Shown here: in pieces, positions 8,133 through 16,319 of the stretch
How positions within the stretch are numbered: position 1 is the stretch's first letter
Layout of the letters: each line of letters opens with the position of its first letter
From: Caulobacterales bacterium
GTDB taxonomy: Bacteria; Pseudomonadota; Alphaproteobacteria; Caulobacterales; Aquidulcibacteraceae
Length of the DNA stretch: 64,000 nucleotides
Reading direction: 5' to 3'
Assembly: GCA_017303355.1 (NCBI GenBank)
Contig: JAFLCU010000001.1
Span: 372,001 to 436,000, forward strand
Position numbers and translations under genes: made by a program
Notes under the pieces: model-generated
Seen by the model: the letters and a program-made list of their open reading frames with translations, nothing else
Told to the model about the DNA's origin: nothing
Databases searched by the model: none

Positions 8133-9416
8133 ATGACGACCGAGCAAACCACCGCGCCGTCCGCCGACAAGTCGCGCATTCTCGTGCTGGCGCTGCTGTT
8201 CGTCGTTTATACGTTCAATTTCATCGACCGTCAGATCATCGGCATTCTGGCCGTGCCGATCCAGGAAGAGCTTGGCGTCAACGACGCGCAAATGGGCTTG
8301 CTGGGCGGTTTGGCGTTCGCGCTATTTTATACGGGCCTCGGCATTCCGATCGCGTATCTCGCCGATCGCTGGAGCCGCACCTGGATCATGACGATCTCGC
8401 TGACGCTGTGGAGCGCGTTCACGGCGCTCTCGGGCTTCGCGATGAATTACACGCAGCTCTTCCTCGCGCGCATGGGCGTGGGCGTCGGTGAAGCCGGCGG
8501 CGTGGCGCCCGCCTATTCGCTGATCTCCGATTACTTTCCGCCGAAGGAGCGCGCGCGCGCGCTCGCGGTTTATTCGTTCGGCATTCCGATCGGCAGCGCC
8601 GCCGGCATCGCGCTCGGCGGGGTTGTCGCCAGCCTTGTTGACTGGCGCGTTGCGTTCATCGTCGTCGGCCTCGCGGGCGTCGTGATCGCGCCGATTTTCC
8701 GCATGTTCGTGAAGGAGCCCGAGCGGGGCCGCTACGATGTGAAGGCGGCCGACGCGCCGGCGGCGCCCAAGGCTAAGTTTTTCGACGCGATCGGCATCGT
8801 CACCAGGAAGCCGAGTTTTTGGCTGCTCTCGTTCGGCGCGTCGTGTTCTTCAATCATGGGCTACGGCTCATTTTTCTGGATCCCGAGCTTCCTGCGCCGC
8901 TCCTATGATTTCGATCTGCAGCAGGCGGCGTTCTTCTATTCCGCGATCCTGCTGATCGGCGGCGTGATCGGCGTTTGGCTGGGCGGCATGCTCGGCGACA
9001 AATTGGGCGCGAAAAATCGCGGCATGTTCGCGCTGGTGCCGGCCGGCGCCTGGATCCTGGCCGCGCCCTGCTACGCGCTGGGTTTGCTCTCGAACTCGCC
9101 GACGCTTGCGTTCTTCCTTTTCCTCGCGCCAACCGCGCTTGGCTTGGTTTGGCTGGGGCCGGTGATCGCGGCGGTGCAGCATCTGGCGCCATCGCACATG
9201 CGCACGACCGCCTCGGCCAGCTTCCTCTTCATCAACAATCTGATCGGCATCGGCCTTGGCACGTATCTGCTCGGCCTGCTCTCGGACGCGCTCACCGCGC
9301 AATTCGGCGAGGAATCGCTGCGCTATTCGATTCTGGCCGGCACCGGCTTCTACGTCATCGCCGCCATTCTCTATGTGATCGCCTCGCGCACGCTGAAGCG
9401 CGACTGGGTCGACTAA
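8133..9416 (+). CDS. MFS transporter (spinster-like)
   Basis: A 427-residue integral membrane protein with about 12 hydrophobic segments. The opening block TFNFIDRQIIGILAVPIQEE and the loop YLADRWSR between TM2 and TM3 are typical of the spinster-like major facilitator group common in Caulobacterales/Sphingomonadales. It would move the imported compound across the inner membrane, completing the path from the outer-membrane receptor to the cytoplasmic hydrolase and CoA ligase. Substrate not deducible. Confidence 0.9.
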   Translation: MTTEQTTAPSADKSRILVLALLFVVYTFNFIDRQIIGILAVPIQEELGVNDAQMGLLGGLAFALFYTGLGIPIAYLADRWSRTWIMTISLTLWSAFTALSGFAMNYTQLFLARMGVGVGEAGGVAPAYSLISDYFPPKERARALAVYSFGIPIGSAAGIALGGVVASLVDWRVAFIVVGLAGVVIAPIFRMFVKEPERGRYDVKAADAPAAPKAKFFDAIGIVTRKPSFWLLSFGASCSSIMGYGSFFWIPSFLRRSYDFDLQQAAFFYSAILLIGGVIGVWLGGMLGDKLGAKNRGMFALVPAGAWILAAPCYALGLLSNSPTLAFFLFLAPTALGLVWLGPVIAAVQHLAPSHMRTTASASFLFINNLIGIGLGTYLLGLLSDALTAQFGEESLRYSILAGTGFYVIAAILYVIASRTLKRDWVD

Positions 9417-9440
9417 GCTCCCAGCTCCCTCCCCGAGCCA

Positions 9441-9474
9441 TTGGGCGGCGCTCCCGGCGTCGGCCCTCTTTTTA
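9441..9474 (+). terminator. Likely terminator after the MFS gene
   Basis: A GC-rich hairpin with outer stem GGGC / GCCC around GGCGCTCCCGGCGTCG is followed by TCTTTTT, 25-58 bases after the MFS stop. Confidence 0.55.
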
Positions 9475-9477
9475 GCT

Positions 9478-9507
9478 TGCATATAACTGGCCAGTCAGTT
9501 ATATGCA
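9478..9507. promoter_or_regulatory. Perfect inverted-repeat operator overlapping the tetR start (autoregulation site)
   Basis: Arms TGCATATAACTG (9478-9489) and CAGTTATATGCA (9496-9507) flank a 6-base spacer; the centre also holds the palindrome ACTGGCCAGT. This has the size and symmetry of a TetR-family operator. It ends 4 bases before ATG 9512 and covers the upstream ATG at 9503, so bound repressor would block transcription of the regulator and the ABC export genes behind it. Confidence 0.8.
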
Positions 9508-9511
9508 CTAC

Positions 9512-10168
9512 ATGGCCTCCCCGAAGCCTACAAAAGCCCGCCCCCGCCCCGCCCCCAAGTGGCGGCGGCGGGCCGACGCCCGGCCGGAGGAGATCGTCGA
9601 GGCGGCGCTGGCCGAGTTCACCGCGCGTGGCTTCGAGGCGGCGCGGATGGAGGACATCGCCAAGGCCGCCGGCATCTCGAAGGCGGCGATCTATCTCTAT
9701 TTCCCGAGCAAGCTCGCGCTGCTGGAAGCGCTGATCGAGGCCAAGGTCGGCACGCTGGCGCAGCAGATGCAGACGCTCGCCTTGGCCGGTCACGCAGATC
9801 CGCTGATGGCGATGCGCATGATCGCGACCATGGCGGCGCATCGGCTATCGGACGTCAACCTGCTCGCCGTGCCGCGGCTCGTGATCAGCATCTCGGGCCG
9901 CTTTCCCGAGATCGCGGAATATTATCGCACTCATATCGTCGACAAGGCGCGCGGCGCGCTGGAAGCGTTGATCGACGCCGGCAAATCCAAGGGCGCGATC
10001 CGCGCCGAGATCGACACAAAGGCGGCCGCACGCGCTTTCATTGGCCCCCTATTGTTCGAGGCGCTGTGGACGCACGTCCTCAAGGGCGAAACCGCTCTGA
10101 ACGATCCGCAAAAGCTGATCCAACACCAATTCGACATCCTGCTGAACGGGCTGGAGCAACGCGCATGA
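9512..10168 (+). CDS. TetR/AcrR-family repressor of the ABC export operon
   Basis: A 218-residue protein (221 if the ATG at 9503 inside the operator is used). The helix-turn-helix is plain: EEIVEAALAEFTARGFEAAR then MEDIAKAAGISKAAIYLYFP. ATG 9512 is preferred because 9503 lies inside the perfect operator palindrome; there is no clear Shine-Dalgarno, so the message may be nearly leaderless. Its stop overlaps the next start (ATGA, 10165-10168), tying it to the adaptor, ATPase and permease genes. The set resembles the E. coli YbhR-YbhS-YbhF-YbhG group, where a TetR-type protein controls an export ABC system. Confidence 0.9.
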   Translation: MASPKPTKARPRPAPKWRRRADARPEEIVEAALAEFTARGFEAARMEDIAKAAGISKAAIYLYFPSKLALLEALIEAKVGTLAQQMQTLALAGHADPLMAMRMIATMAAHRLSDVNLLAVPRLVISISGRFPEIAEYYRTHIVDKARGALEALIDAGKSKGAIRAEIDTKAAARAFIGPLLFEALWTHVLKGETALNDPQKLIQHQFDILLNGLEQRA

Positions 10169-10992
10169 AGCGCTCTGTCGTTCTCATACTCGCCCTCTTC
10201 GCCGCTGCGTGTTCACGCGCGCCGAGCGATGTGCTGCAGGGCTATGGCGAGGCGGACTACATATATCTCTCGAGCCAAGAGACGGGCGTCGTTGACGAGC
10301 TGTTTGTGCGCGAAGGCGATCGCGTCGAGGCTGGCGCGCGCGTGTTCACGCTCGATCCCGATCGGCTGGCGCTGAACGAGCAAGGCGCCAGCGCGCAAAG
10401 CGCCGCCGCGGCCTCCGCCGTGCGCACGGCGCAAGCGCAGGCGACATTGGCGCAACGCAATTACGCACGCGGCGCGGAATTGTTCGAGCGCGGCTTCTAT
10501 CCCCGCGCACGGCTCGATTCCGATCGCGCCGCACTGGACGCCGCCAATGCGCAATTGGCGCAAGCACGTCGCGAAGCGGGCGCCGCAAGCGCCTCCACCG
10601 GCCTTGCGCGCACGCGCGTCCAGGATCTCAACGGCCAATCGCCCGCCGCCGGCGTGATCGAGCGCATCTATCATCGCCCGGGCGAAGTGGTGGCCGCTGG
10701 CCAACCGATCGCGGCGTTGCTCGCGCCCACCAACATGAAAGTGCGCTTCTTCGCGCCGGAAGACATGCTCGCGCGTCTGCCCGTCGGCGCGCGCGTGCTG
10801 GTGAGCTGTGACGGATGCGGCGAGCCGACAGAGGCGATCGTGAGCTTCGTGGCGCAAGAACCGCAATTCACGCCGCCGGTGATCTATTCGCTCGATCAGC
10901 GCGAGAAGCTCGTCTTTCTGGTCGAGGCGCGCTTCGATGGCGAGAGCAACGTGCGGCCAGGAATGCCGGTTGATATCCGGCTCGGCGAATGA
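10165..10992 (+). CDS. HlyD/YbhG-like periplasmic adaptor lipoprotein
   Basis: A 275-residue protein starting MKRSVVLILALFAAACS, a signal with lipobox AAAC (Cys about 16). Two lipoyl half-motifs (ETGVVDELFVREGDRVEAGA and GVIERIYHRPGEVVAAGQPI) flank an alanine/glutamine-rich coiled-coil hairpin (about residues 75-150), the standard layout of membrane-fusion adaptors. It would link the inner-membrane ABC exporter to an outer-membrane channel. Overlaps the tetR stop and the ATPase start by 4 bases each. Confidence 0.88.
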   Translation: MKRSVVLILALFAAACSRAPSDVLQGYGEADYIYLSSQETGVVDELFVREGDRVEAGARVFTLDPDRLALNEQGASAQSAAAASAVRTAQAQATLAQRNYARGAELFERGFYPRARLDSDRAALDAANAQLAQARREAGAASASTGLARTRVQDLNGQSPAAGVIERIYHRPGEVVAAGQPIAALLAPTNMKVRFFAPEDMLARLPVGARVLVSCDGCGEPTEAIVSFVAQEPQFTPPVIYSLDQREKLVFLVEARFDGESNVRPGMPVDIRLGE

Positions 10993-11915
10993 GCGAGACC
11001 GTCATCGACGTGCGCGGGCTCACCAAGAGCTTCGGCGGGCGCAAGGTGGTCGATAATTTCGATCTCAAGGTGCCGCGCGGCGCGATCTACGGATTCCTTG
11101 GCCCAAACGGCTCCGGCAAGACAACGACGATTCGCATGGTGTGCGGATTGTTGAAGCCCGAAAGCGGCGCCGGCGAGGTGCTGGGCCTCGACGTGCTGAA
11201 AGAGAGCCTGAAGATCAAAGAGCGTGTCGGCTACATGACGCAGAAATTCTCGCTCTACGAAGATCTTTCGATCCGCGAAAATCTCGAATTCATTGCGCGG
11301 CTCTACGGGCTTGATCGGCGCGTTGAGCGCGTTGATCGGGCGCTTGAGGATTTGGGTTTGAGCGAACGCCAGGCGCAGCTCGCGGGCAAACTCTCGGGCG
11401 GCTGGAAGCAGCGCCTGGCGCTGGCCGCGTGCATGATTCACGAGCCGGAATTGCTGCTACTGGACGAGCCCACCGCCGGTGTCGATCCCAAAGCGCGCCG
11501 CGATTTTTGGGATGCGATCCGACGATATTCTGCGCAAGGCGTCACCACTTTGGTGAGCACGCATTACATGGACGAAGCCGTGCAGTGCGATTCCATCGCT
11601 TACATCGCCTACGGCAAGAAGCTGATCGATTCACCGACCGCCGAGATTCCGAAGCAGATTGGTTTGCATGGCTGGCGCGTCGCGGGGCGGCCGCTGCAGC
11701 AAGCGCAGGAAATGCTCGAGCAATCGCCGGGCGTGGATCTGGTTGCGCGATTTGGCGCCGAGATTCATGCGTGCGGAAAGGACGCCGCGGCGCTCGAACG
11801 CGCCGTGCGCGCGGTGAAGCAAGCGCAACCGCATGTCGCGATCGAACCGATTGAAGCGGGGTTCGAGGAGATTTTCATCTATCTCATGTCCGGCGCGATG
11901 GATAATTTCCAATGA
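10989..11915 (+). CDS. ABC exporter ATP-binding protein (YbhF/DrrA-like)
   Basis: A 308-residue ATPase with Walker A GPNGSGKTTT (38-47), the Q-loop region YMTQKFSLY, signature LSGGWKQRLALA, Walker B LLLLDEPTAGVD and the switch histidine in STHYMDEA. It powers an ABC-2-type exporter with the permease at 12115 and adaptor at 10165. The C-terminal 90 residues are the usual extension of the drug/lipid export subfamily. A single nucleotide-binding domain, unlike E. coli YbhF which has two, so it should work as a dimer. Confidence 0.92.
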   Translation: MSETVIDVRGLTKSFGGRKVVDNFDLKVPRGAIYGFLGPNGSGKTTTIRMVCGLLKPESGAGEVLGLDVLKESLKIKERVGYMTQKFSLYEDLSIRENLEFIARLYGLDRRVERVDRALEDLGLSERQAQLAGKLSGGWKQRLALAACMIHEPELLLLDEPTAGVDPKARRDFWDAIRRYSAQGVTTLVSTHYMDEAVQCDSIAYIAYGKKLIDSPTAEIPKQIGLHGWRVAGRPLQQAQEMLEQSPGVDLVARFGAEIHACGKDAAALERAVRAVKQAQPHVAIEPIEAGFEEIFIYLMSGAMDNFQ

Positions 11916-12114
11916 GCTCTCGTCCTCGGACTGCGGGCTTCGGGCCGGTGCGGCGTGACGCGATTGCTGGCCGTGGCGCAATTGTAAATGGCGTCAACCT
12001 GAGCTTGTCAAAGGCTGCGCTTGCGCGGCGCCGGCTGGAAGCCGGCGGTCCGATGGCGTCAAACATTGGTGCTTCACCCCACCTCCTGCCCCCTCCCCTC
12101 GCGGGGAGGGGAAG
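11916..12114. repeat. Intergenic mosaic of palindromic repeats between the ABC ATPase and permease genes
   Basis: This 199-base gap splits an operon whose other genes overlap. It contains an inverted repeat at 12029-12047 (CGCCGGC / GCCGGCG), two copies of ATGGCGTCAA (near 11988 and 12053), and a 9-bp GC hairpin at 12090-12111. The pieces look like dispersed repeats that entered the operon rather than coding sequence. Confidence 0.65.
12090..12111 (+). promoter_or_regulatory. Hairpin whose 3' arm is the Shine-Dalgarno sequence of the ABC permease
   Basis: Arms CCCCTCCCC (12090-12098) and GGGGAGGGG (12103-12111) pair perfectly around TCGC. The purine arm ends three bases before ATG 12115 and is the only ribosome-binding sequence there, so the folded form hides it. 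Its palindrome is of the kind used by the repeat element at 3691-3832. Confidence 0.6.
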
Positions 12115-13263
12115 ATGAACCTTCCCAATCTCCTCGATCTTTCTTGGGCGCGCGTGTTCGCGGTGTTTCTGAAAGAGCTGGTGCAGATGCGGCGCGATCG
12201 GCCGACGTTCGCGATCATGATCATGATGCCGGTGATGCAGCTTGTGCTGTTCGGCTACGCCATCAACACTGATCCACGGTATTTGCCGGCTGTGGTCGAG
12301 ATGCGCGAGGACGGGCCGATGACGCGCGCGTTTCTCGCGTCGCTCCGCGCCTCCACATTCGTGGATATCGTCGCTGTCGCGCGCACGGCTGACGAAGGCG
12401 AAGCGATGCTGCGATCGGGGGAAGCCAATTTCCTGATCTCAATCCCAGAAGGCTTCGAGCGTCGCCTGGTGCGCGGCGAACGCCCGCAAATCCTGATCGC
12501 GGCCGATGCGAGCGATCCGGTCGCGGCGGGCGGCGCGCTGGGCGCGATCGAGCGCGTGGCGCAGAGCGCGTTTGCGCCGGAATTTGAAGGATCGCTCTCC
12601 TATCTGGCGCAAGGCCCGCCACCGTACGAGATCGTCGTGCATCGGCGCTACAATCCGGCGGGCGTGACGGCGTTCAACATCGTACCGGCGCTGCTGGGCG
12701 TCATTCTCACTATGACGATGGTGATGATCACCTCGATCGCGCTGACGCGCGAGACCGAACGCGGCACGATGGAAAATCTGCTGGCGACGCCGGTACGGCC
12801 GCTCGAAGTCATGATCGGCAAGACGACGCCTTACGTGTTCGTCGGCGCCATTCAGGTCGCGATCGTGCTGATCGTCGCGACTTTGCTGTTCAGGATTCCG
12901 TTCACCGGCTCGTTCCTGGCGTTCCTGATCGCGGTGACGCTGTTCATCCTCGCCAATCTGATGCTGGGCTACCTCATCTCCACCGTCGCGCGCACGCAGA
13001 TGCAGGCGATGCAGATGACGTTCTTCATCTTCCTGCCTTCGATCCTGCTGTCGGGCTTCATGTTTCCGTTCGCGGCTATGCCGGCTTGGGCGCAAGCGAT
13101 CGGTGAAGCGCTGCCGATCACCCATTTCCTGCGCATCGTGCGCGAGGTGGTGCTGAAGGAGGCCGGGCTTGCCGATATCGCGGGCGATCTCTGGCCGCTT
13201 GCGCTTATCCTGGTGGTGCTGGCGACATTGGCGCTGTTACGCTTCCGCCGCACCCTCGACTAA
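12115..13263 (+). CDS. ABC-2-type exporter permease (YbhS/YbhR-like)
   Basis: A 382-residue membrane protein: one N-terminal segment (FAIMIMMPVMQLVLFGYAIN, about 36-55), a large extracytoplasmic domain (about 56-185), then five segments, with the ABC-2 signature region ERGTMENLLATPVRPLEVMI and HFLRIVREVVLKE near the end. This is the channel of the export system driven by the ATPase at 10989. Only one permease gene is present, so it may form a homodimer. It ends overlapping the opposite-strand phosphatase stop by 4 bases. Confidence 0.9.
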   Translation: MNLPNLLDLSWARVFAVFLKELVQMRRDRPTFAIMIMMPVMQLVLFGYAINTDPRYLPAVVEMREDGPMTRAFLASLRASTFVDIVAVARTADEGEAMLRSGEANFLISIPEGFERRLVRGERPQILIAADASDPVAAGGALGAIERVAQSAFAPEFEGSLSYLAQGPPPYEIVVHRRYNPAGVTAFNIVPALLGVILTMTMVMITSIALTRETERGTMENLLATPVRPLEVMIGKTTPYVFVGAIQVAIVLIVATLLFRIPFTGSFLAFLIAVTLFILANLMLGYLISTVARTQMQAMQMTFFIFLPSILLSGFMFPFAAMPAWAQAIGEALPITHFLRIVREVVLKEAGLADIAGDLWPLALILVVLATLALLRFRRTLD

Positions 13264-14012
13264 TCCGGCAACGCGACACGGCCATTGCCGGCGGCGACTT
13301 CGAGCGGCTGATCGAGGCGGCCGCCTTCGATCCTGATCTCGCCGCCCGCCGCTTTCACCAGCGCGCAGCCGGCGGCGACGTCCCAGATCATCGAGCCGGA
13401 TTCGCGGTAGGCTTCGGCGCGCCCCGCCGCCACATAGGCCAGCGCCGAGGCGGCGGAGCCAATCATGCGCACCTTGCGCCAGGTTTTCAGCCGCGCCTCG
13501 AACAGGCGCATGGATTTATCGCTGGCGCGGGACGGCACGCCGGTTTGCAGAATGCCGCTCGACGGCGCGCCGATCTCCGACACGCGCATCGGCTTGCCAT
13601 TGAGCCACGCGCCTTCGCCGACGATGCCGCTGAAGCGCTCGTTCAGCGCGAAGCAATCGACCACGCCGAGGATCGGCTGGCCGTGCTCCAAAAGCGCGAT
13701 CGAAACGGCGCAATGGGGATAGTCGCGCAGATAATTCACGCTGCCGTCGAGCGGATCGACGGCCCAGACATAGCGGTCGCCGCGCTCGGCGGCGCGCACC
13801 CAGCCAGCCTCTTCCGAGATCACGGCGAAGGGCGAGGCCTTCTCAAGCGCGGCCAGGATGAGCGCTTCGGCGCGCTTGTCGGCGTCGATCTTCACCTCGC
13901 GCCCCTGCTCGGCCTCGATCACGCTCCAGTCGGCGCGGTGCGCCTTCAGGGCGGTCGCCGCTTCGATCGCCGCCGTCTCGGCGATGGCCAGCCAATTGCT
14001 CAGGTCGCTCAC
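13260..14012 (-). CDS. Inositol-monophosphatase-family phosphatase
   Basis: A 250-residue protein from GTG 14012 (VSDLSNWL); the frame is open further upstream but that extension is low-complexity and overlaps the region before the plus-strand gene at 14098. Metal-binding motifs of the IMPase/FBPase/CysQ superfamily are present: EEAGW (metal glutamates region), the core motif WAVDPLDGSVNY and the C-terminal SMIWDVAAGCALVKAAGG. Members dephosphorylate inositol phosphate, histidinol phosphate or PAP; the substrate cannot be fixed here. It stands alone, convergent with the ABC permease. Confidence 0.85.
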   Translation of the reverse strand: MSDLSNWLAIAETAAIEAATALKAHRADWSVIEAEQGREVKIDADKRAEALILAALEKASPFAVISEEAGWVRAAERGDRYVWAVDPLDGSVNYLRDYPHCAVSIALLEHGQPILGVVDCFALNERFSGIVGEGAWLNGKPMRVSEIGAPSSGILQTGVPSRASDKSMRLFEARLKTWRKVRMIGSAASALAYVAAGRAEAYRESGSMIWDVAAGCALVKAAGGEIRIEGGRLDQPLEVAAGNGRVALPD

Positions 14013-14097
14013 TTTTTCACTCCGCGCCTCTGATAGCCCGGCGCTCCCTCTTGGAGAAGCGCTGCATCCGCGCTTTAGTGCAATCGGGGATTTAGCG

Positions 14098-15465
14098 ATG
14101 GATGGCGGGCAAGCCCGAACTTCAGCCAAGCCGCCGCAGGGGCTCAGCGCCGCTGCGCTGGACAAGCGTCTGAACATCCGCCGCCGCGCGCGCGAAGATG
14201 GCGGGCGCAATCATCCACGCATCGACGCCGCCGATCTCTCCGAGGTCGAACGGGAAATCGTGGCCGCGATCGGCGCGGAGCGCGCTCGGCTCGATCAAAC
14301 GCGCAACGAGGCGAAAGCCGAGGCCGAGCGGCGCTTGCGGGCGCTGGCGCCGACGCCGCAGGATTTCTCCGGGCCAGCACTTGATGCACGGCTCGCGCTG
14401 AAGCAAGCGGCGGGCCGGCTTGGTCATGATTGGGGCGAAGCGGCGGAGCGCGCCACGCAAGCGCGCGCCGATCTCGATGCGTTCAAGCGCGGCAATGACT
14501 TGCGGCGCGGCGCGGTTTATCCGAGTTCGGCGCTGCTGCAGGCGGGATTGCTGCTGTTCGCCGCGGTGTTCGAAGCGCTGTTTAGCGCCGCACTTTTCGC
14601 CGAAGACGATGAGCGTGGCCTGCTGGGCGGCGTGATCACCGCGATCGGACTTTCGGGCGCAAACGTCACGCTAGGCTATCTCGCCGGCTTTCTTGGGCTG
14701 CGCTATCTGCAGCACGTGCGCACGCCGATCAAAGTGATGGGCGGCGCGGCGTTCGCGGCGCTGACCGCGCTTGCGTTGATGCTCAATCTTTTCGCCGCCG
14801 ATTGGCGCGACCAGATGGCGGCGCTGGCGGGACGCCAAGTTGATCTGGGCTCCGATGCAAGCTTCCGGTTCTGGTCTTTGCTGCAGCTGGAATCGCCGCA
14901 AGCGATCATTCTGCTGATGCTCGGCGCCGGTGTTTGGGTGTTCGCGGCGCTGAAGGGATATTCAGGCTTTGACGATCCCTACCCGGATTTCGGCAAGATG
15001 GATCGCGCCGCGCGCGCGGCGAGCGACGCGCTCTCCGATTTTCGCGCCGACGCCCGCCGTGAACTCGAAGCGCCGATCGAGACGGCGAAGACGGCGCTCG
15101 CGGCGCGGCTTGAAAAGATGCGCGCCGAGTTCGAAGCGATGAACAAGGCGTTCGATGCAGCCGCCGTGAAAATGGAAAAGCTCGACGCGCAAGCGCGCTC
15201 GCTTGATGAAGCCGCGGCGACGGCCGTGCATCTTTATCGCCAGGAAAACGCCAATCTGCGCACCGCGCCGGCGCCTGCGTATTTCGGCGCGCCGCCGCCG
15301 GCAATTGGCCCCGCGCTTGATGCGCTGGCGGCGTCGGCCGCGATGATCGACGATGCGCGCACCCGTTTGGCGGATGCGCAAGCGCAATCGACGCAGGCGC
15401 TTGAGACGCTCGTGCACGAGCTTGAGGATGCGGCCAAGCGTCTCGACGGCGGCGACATCGCATGA
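14098..15465 (+). CDS. Membrane protein with long coiled-coil tail, function unknown
   Basis: A 455-residue protein from ATG 14098, which has a GGGGA Shine-Dalgarno; the longer frame from 13858 is a shadow of the phosphatase. Residues 1-140 are hydrophilic and charged, then about four membrane segments (around ALLQAGLLLFAAVFEALFSA, GVITAIGLSGANVTLGYLAG, MGGAAFAALTALALMLNLFA, AIILLMLGAGVWVFAAL), then about 150 residues rich in A, E, K and R in a heptad-like pattern, predicted coiled coil. I do not recognise the family. Its stop overlaps the start of the vWA-like gene at 15462 (ATGA), so the two products probably form one complex. Confidence 0.75.
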   Translation: MDGGQARTSAKPPQGLSAAALDKRLNIRRRAREDGGRNHPRIDAADLSEVEREIVAAIGAERARLDQTRNEAKAEAERRLRALAPTPQDFSGPALDARLALKQAAGRLGHDWGEAAERATQARADLDAFKRGNDLRRGAVYPSSALLQAGLLLFAAVFEALFSAALFAEDDERGLLGGVITAIGLSGANVTLGYLAGFLGLRYLQHVRTPIKVMGGAAFAALTALALMLNLFAADWRDQMAALAGRQVDLGSDASFRFWSLLQLESPQAIILLMLGAGVWVFAALKGYSGFDDPYPDFGKMDRAARAASDALSDFRADARRELEAPIETAKTALAARLEKMRAEFEAMNKAFDAAAVKMEKLDAQARSLDEAAATAVHLYRQENANLRTAPAPAYFGAPPPAIGPALDALAASAAMIDDARTRLADAQAQSTQALETLVHELEDAAKRLDGGDIA

Positions 15466-16253
15466 GCCGGCGGCGCGGAACGGGCGGGCGCAACGCGCTC
15501 GGCCTCATCTTGATCGCGGCCGCGCTTGCCGTGCTTGGCGGCCTTGGCGCGATGTCGTTCATGCTGCGCGCGCCGCCCACGGATGAGGAAACGCTGTGCC
15601 GCACCGACGCGCCGCTCGGCGCGCATACGATTGTGCTGGTGGATGCGACGGACCGTTTCGAGGCGCGCCACCGGCGCAAATTGCGCGCGGTGCTGGCGCA
15701 GGAACGCGGCCGGCTTGGGCAATATGATCGCCTGACGATCATGCGGCTCAATGTGCGGCGGCCGCAGGAGCCGACGATCCTGTTCTCAAAATGCCTGCCG
15801 CGCCCGCCCGAGCAAACCAATCCGCTGTTTGAGAACGCGCGCATGGTGCAACAGCGCTGGGAAGAGGATTTTGCCGGCGCGCTGGATGCGGCGCAACGCA
15901 GCGCGCAATCCGGCGGCCCCGCGCGCGCTTCGCCGATCATCGCTGGATTGCGCGCCGTCGCCGCCGATCCAGATTTCGGCGCCGAAATCCCTGCGCGGCG
16001 GCTCGTGCTGATGTCGGATATGCTGGAGCACGATCCGGCCGGCTTCTCGCTTTATGTTTCGGAGGCGAACTATGCCGTTTGGCGGAGCACGCCATCGCAT
16101 GCCGCGCCGGATTTCTCACACATCGATTTGCGCATCGTGCCGGTCGATCGGCCCGACCATGCGGCGCAACAAGCTGTGGCGCTTCAGGAATTTTGGCCGG
16201 CCTTCTTCGAAGCCGCTGCTGTCGAAACTGTAAGCATCGACCCCACGCCTTAA
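15462..16253 (+). CDS. Membrane-anchored protein with von Willebrand-A-like domain, function unknown
   Basis: A 263-residue protein with one N-terminal membrane anchor (ALGLILIAAALAVLGGLGAM, about 8-27). The rest resembles a divergent vWA/Rossmann domain: first strand plus metal-site-like motif HTIVLVDATDRF, a middle block LFSKCLPRPPEQTNPLFENA with a following RWEEDF, ASPIIAGLRAVA, and the strand-turn RRLVLMSDMLEH. I recall the same order of blocks (D-x-TD, SPI, SDML) in uncharacterised bacterial proteins, but no function is established. Co-translated with the coiled-coil membrane protein upstream. Confidence 0.7.
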   Translation: MSRRRGTGGRNALGLILIAAALAVLGGLGAMSFMLRAPPTDEETLCRTDAPLGAHTIVLVDATDRFEARHRRKLRAVLAQERGRLGQYDRLTIMRLNVRRPQEPTILFSKCLPRPPEQTNPLFENARMVQQRWEEDFAGALDAAQRSAQSGGPARASPIIAGLRAVAADPDFGAEIPARRLVLMSDMLEHDPAGFSLYVSEANYAVWRSTPSHAAPDFSHIDLRIVPVDRPDHAAQQAVALQEFWPAFFEAAAVETVSIDPTP

Positions 16254-16319
16254 GTGCTTGGCGTTCGCCGCGAAGCGACTCACTTTAGTGTCACGCTTCT
16301 GAAATCCGGAGGGGCACGG

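Noticed and set aside
13858..14097. N-terminal extension of the coiled-coil membrane protein
   Set aside because: The segment is antisense to the IMPase-like gene; ATG 14098 has its own Shine-Dalgarno.
14013..14210. 66-residue N-terminal extension of the IMPase-like protein
   Set aside because: Low-complexity, without family match, and it overlaps the leader and start of the gene at 14098.
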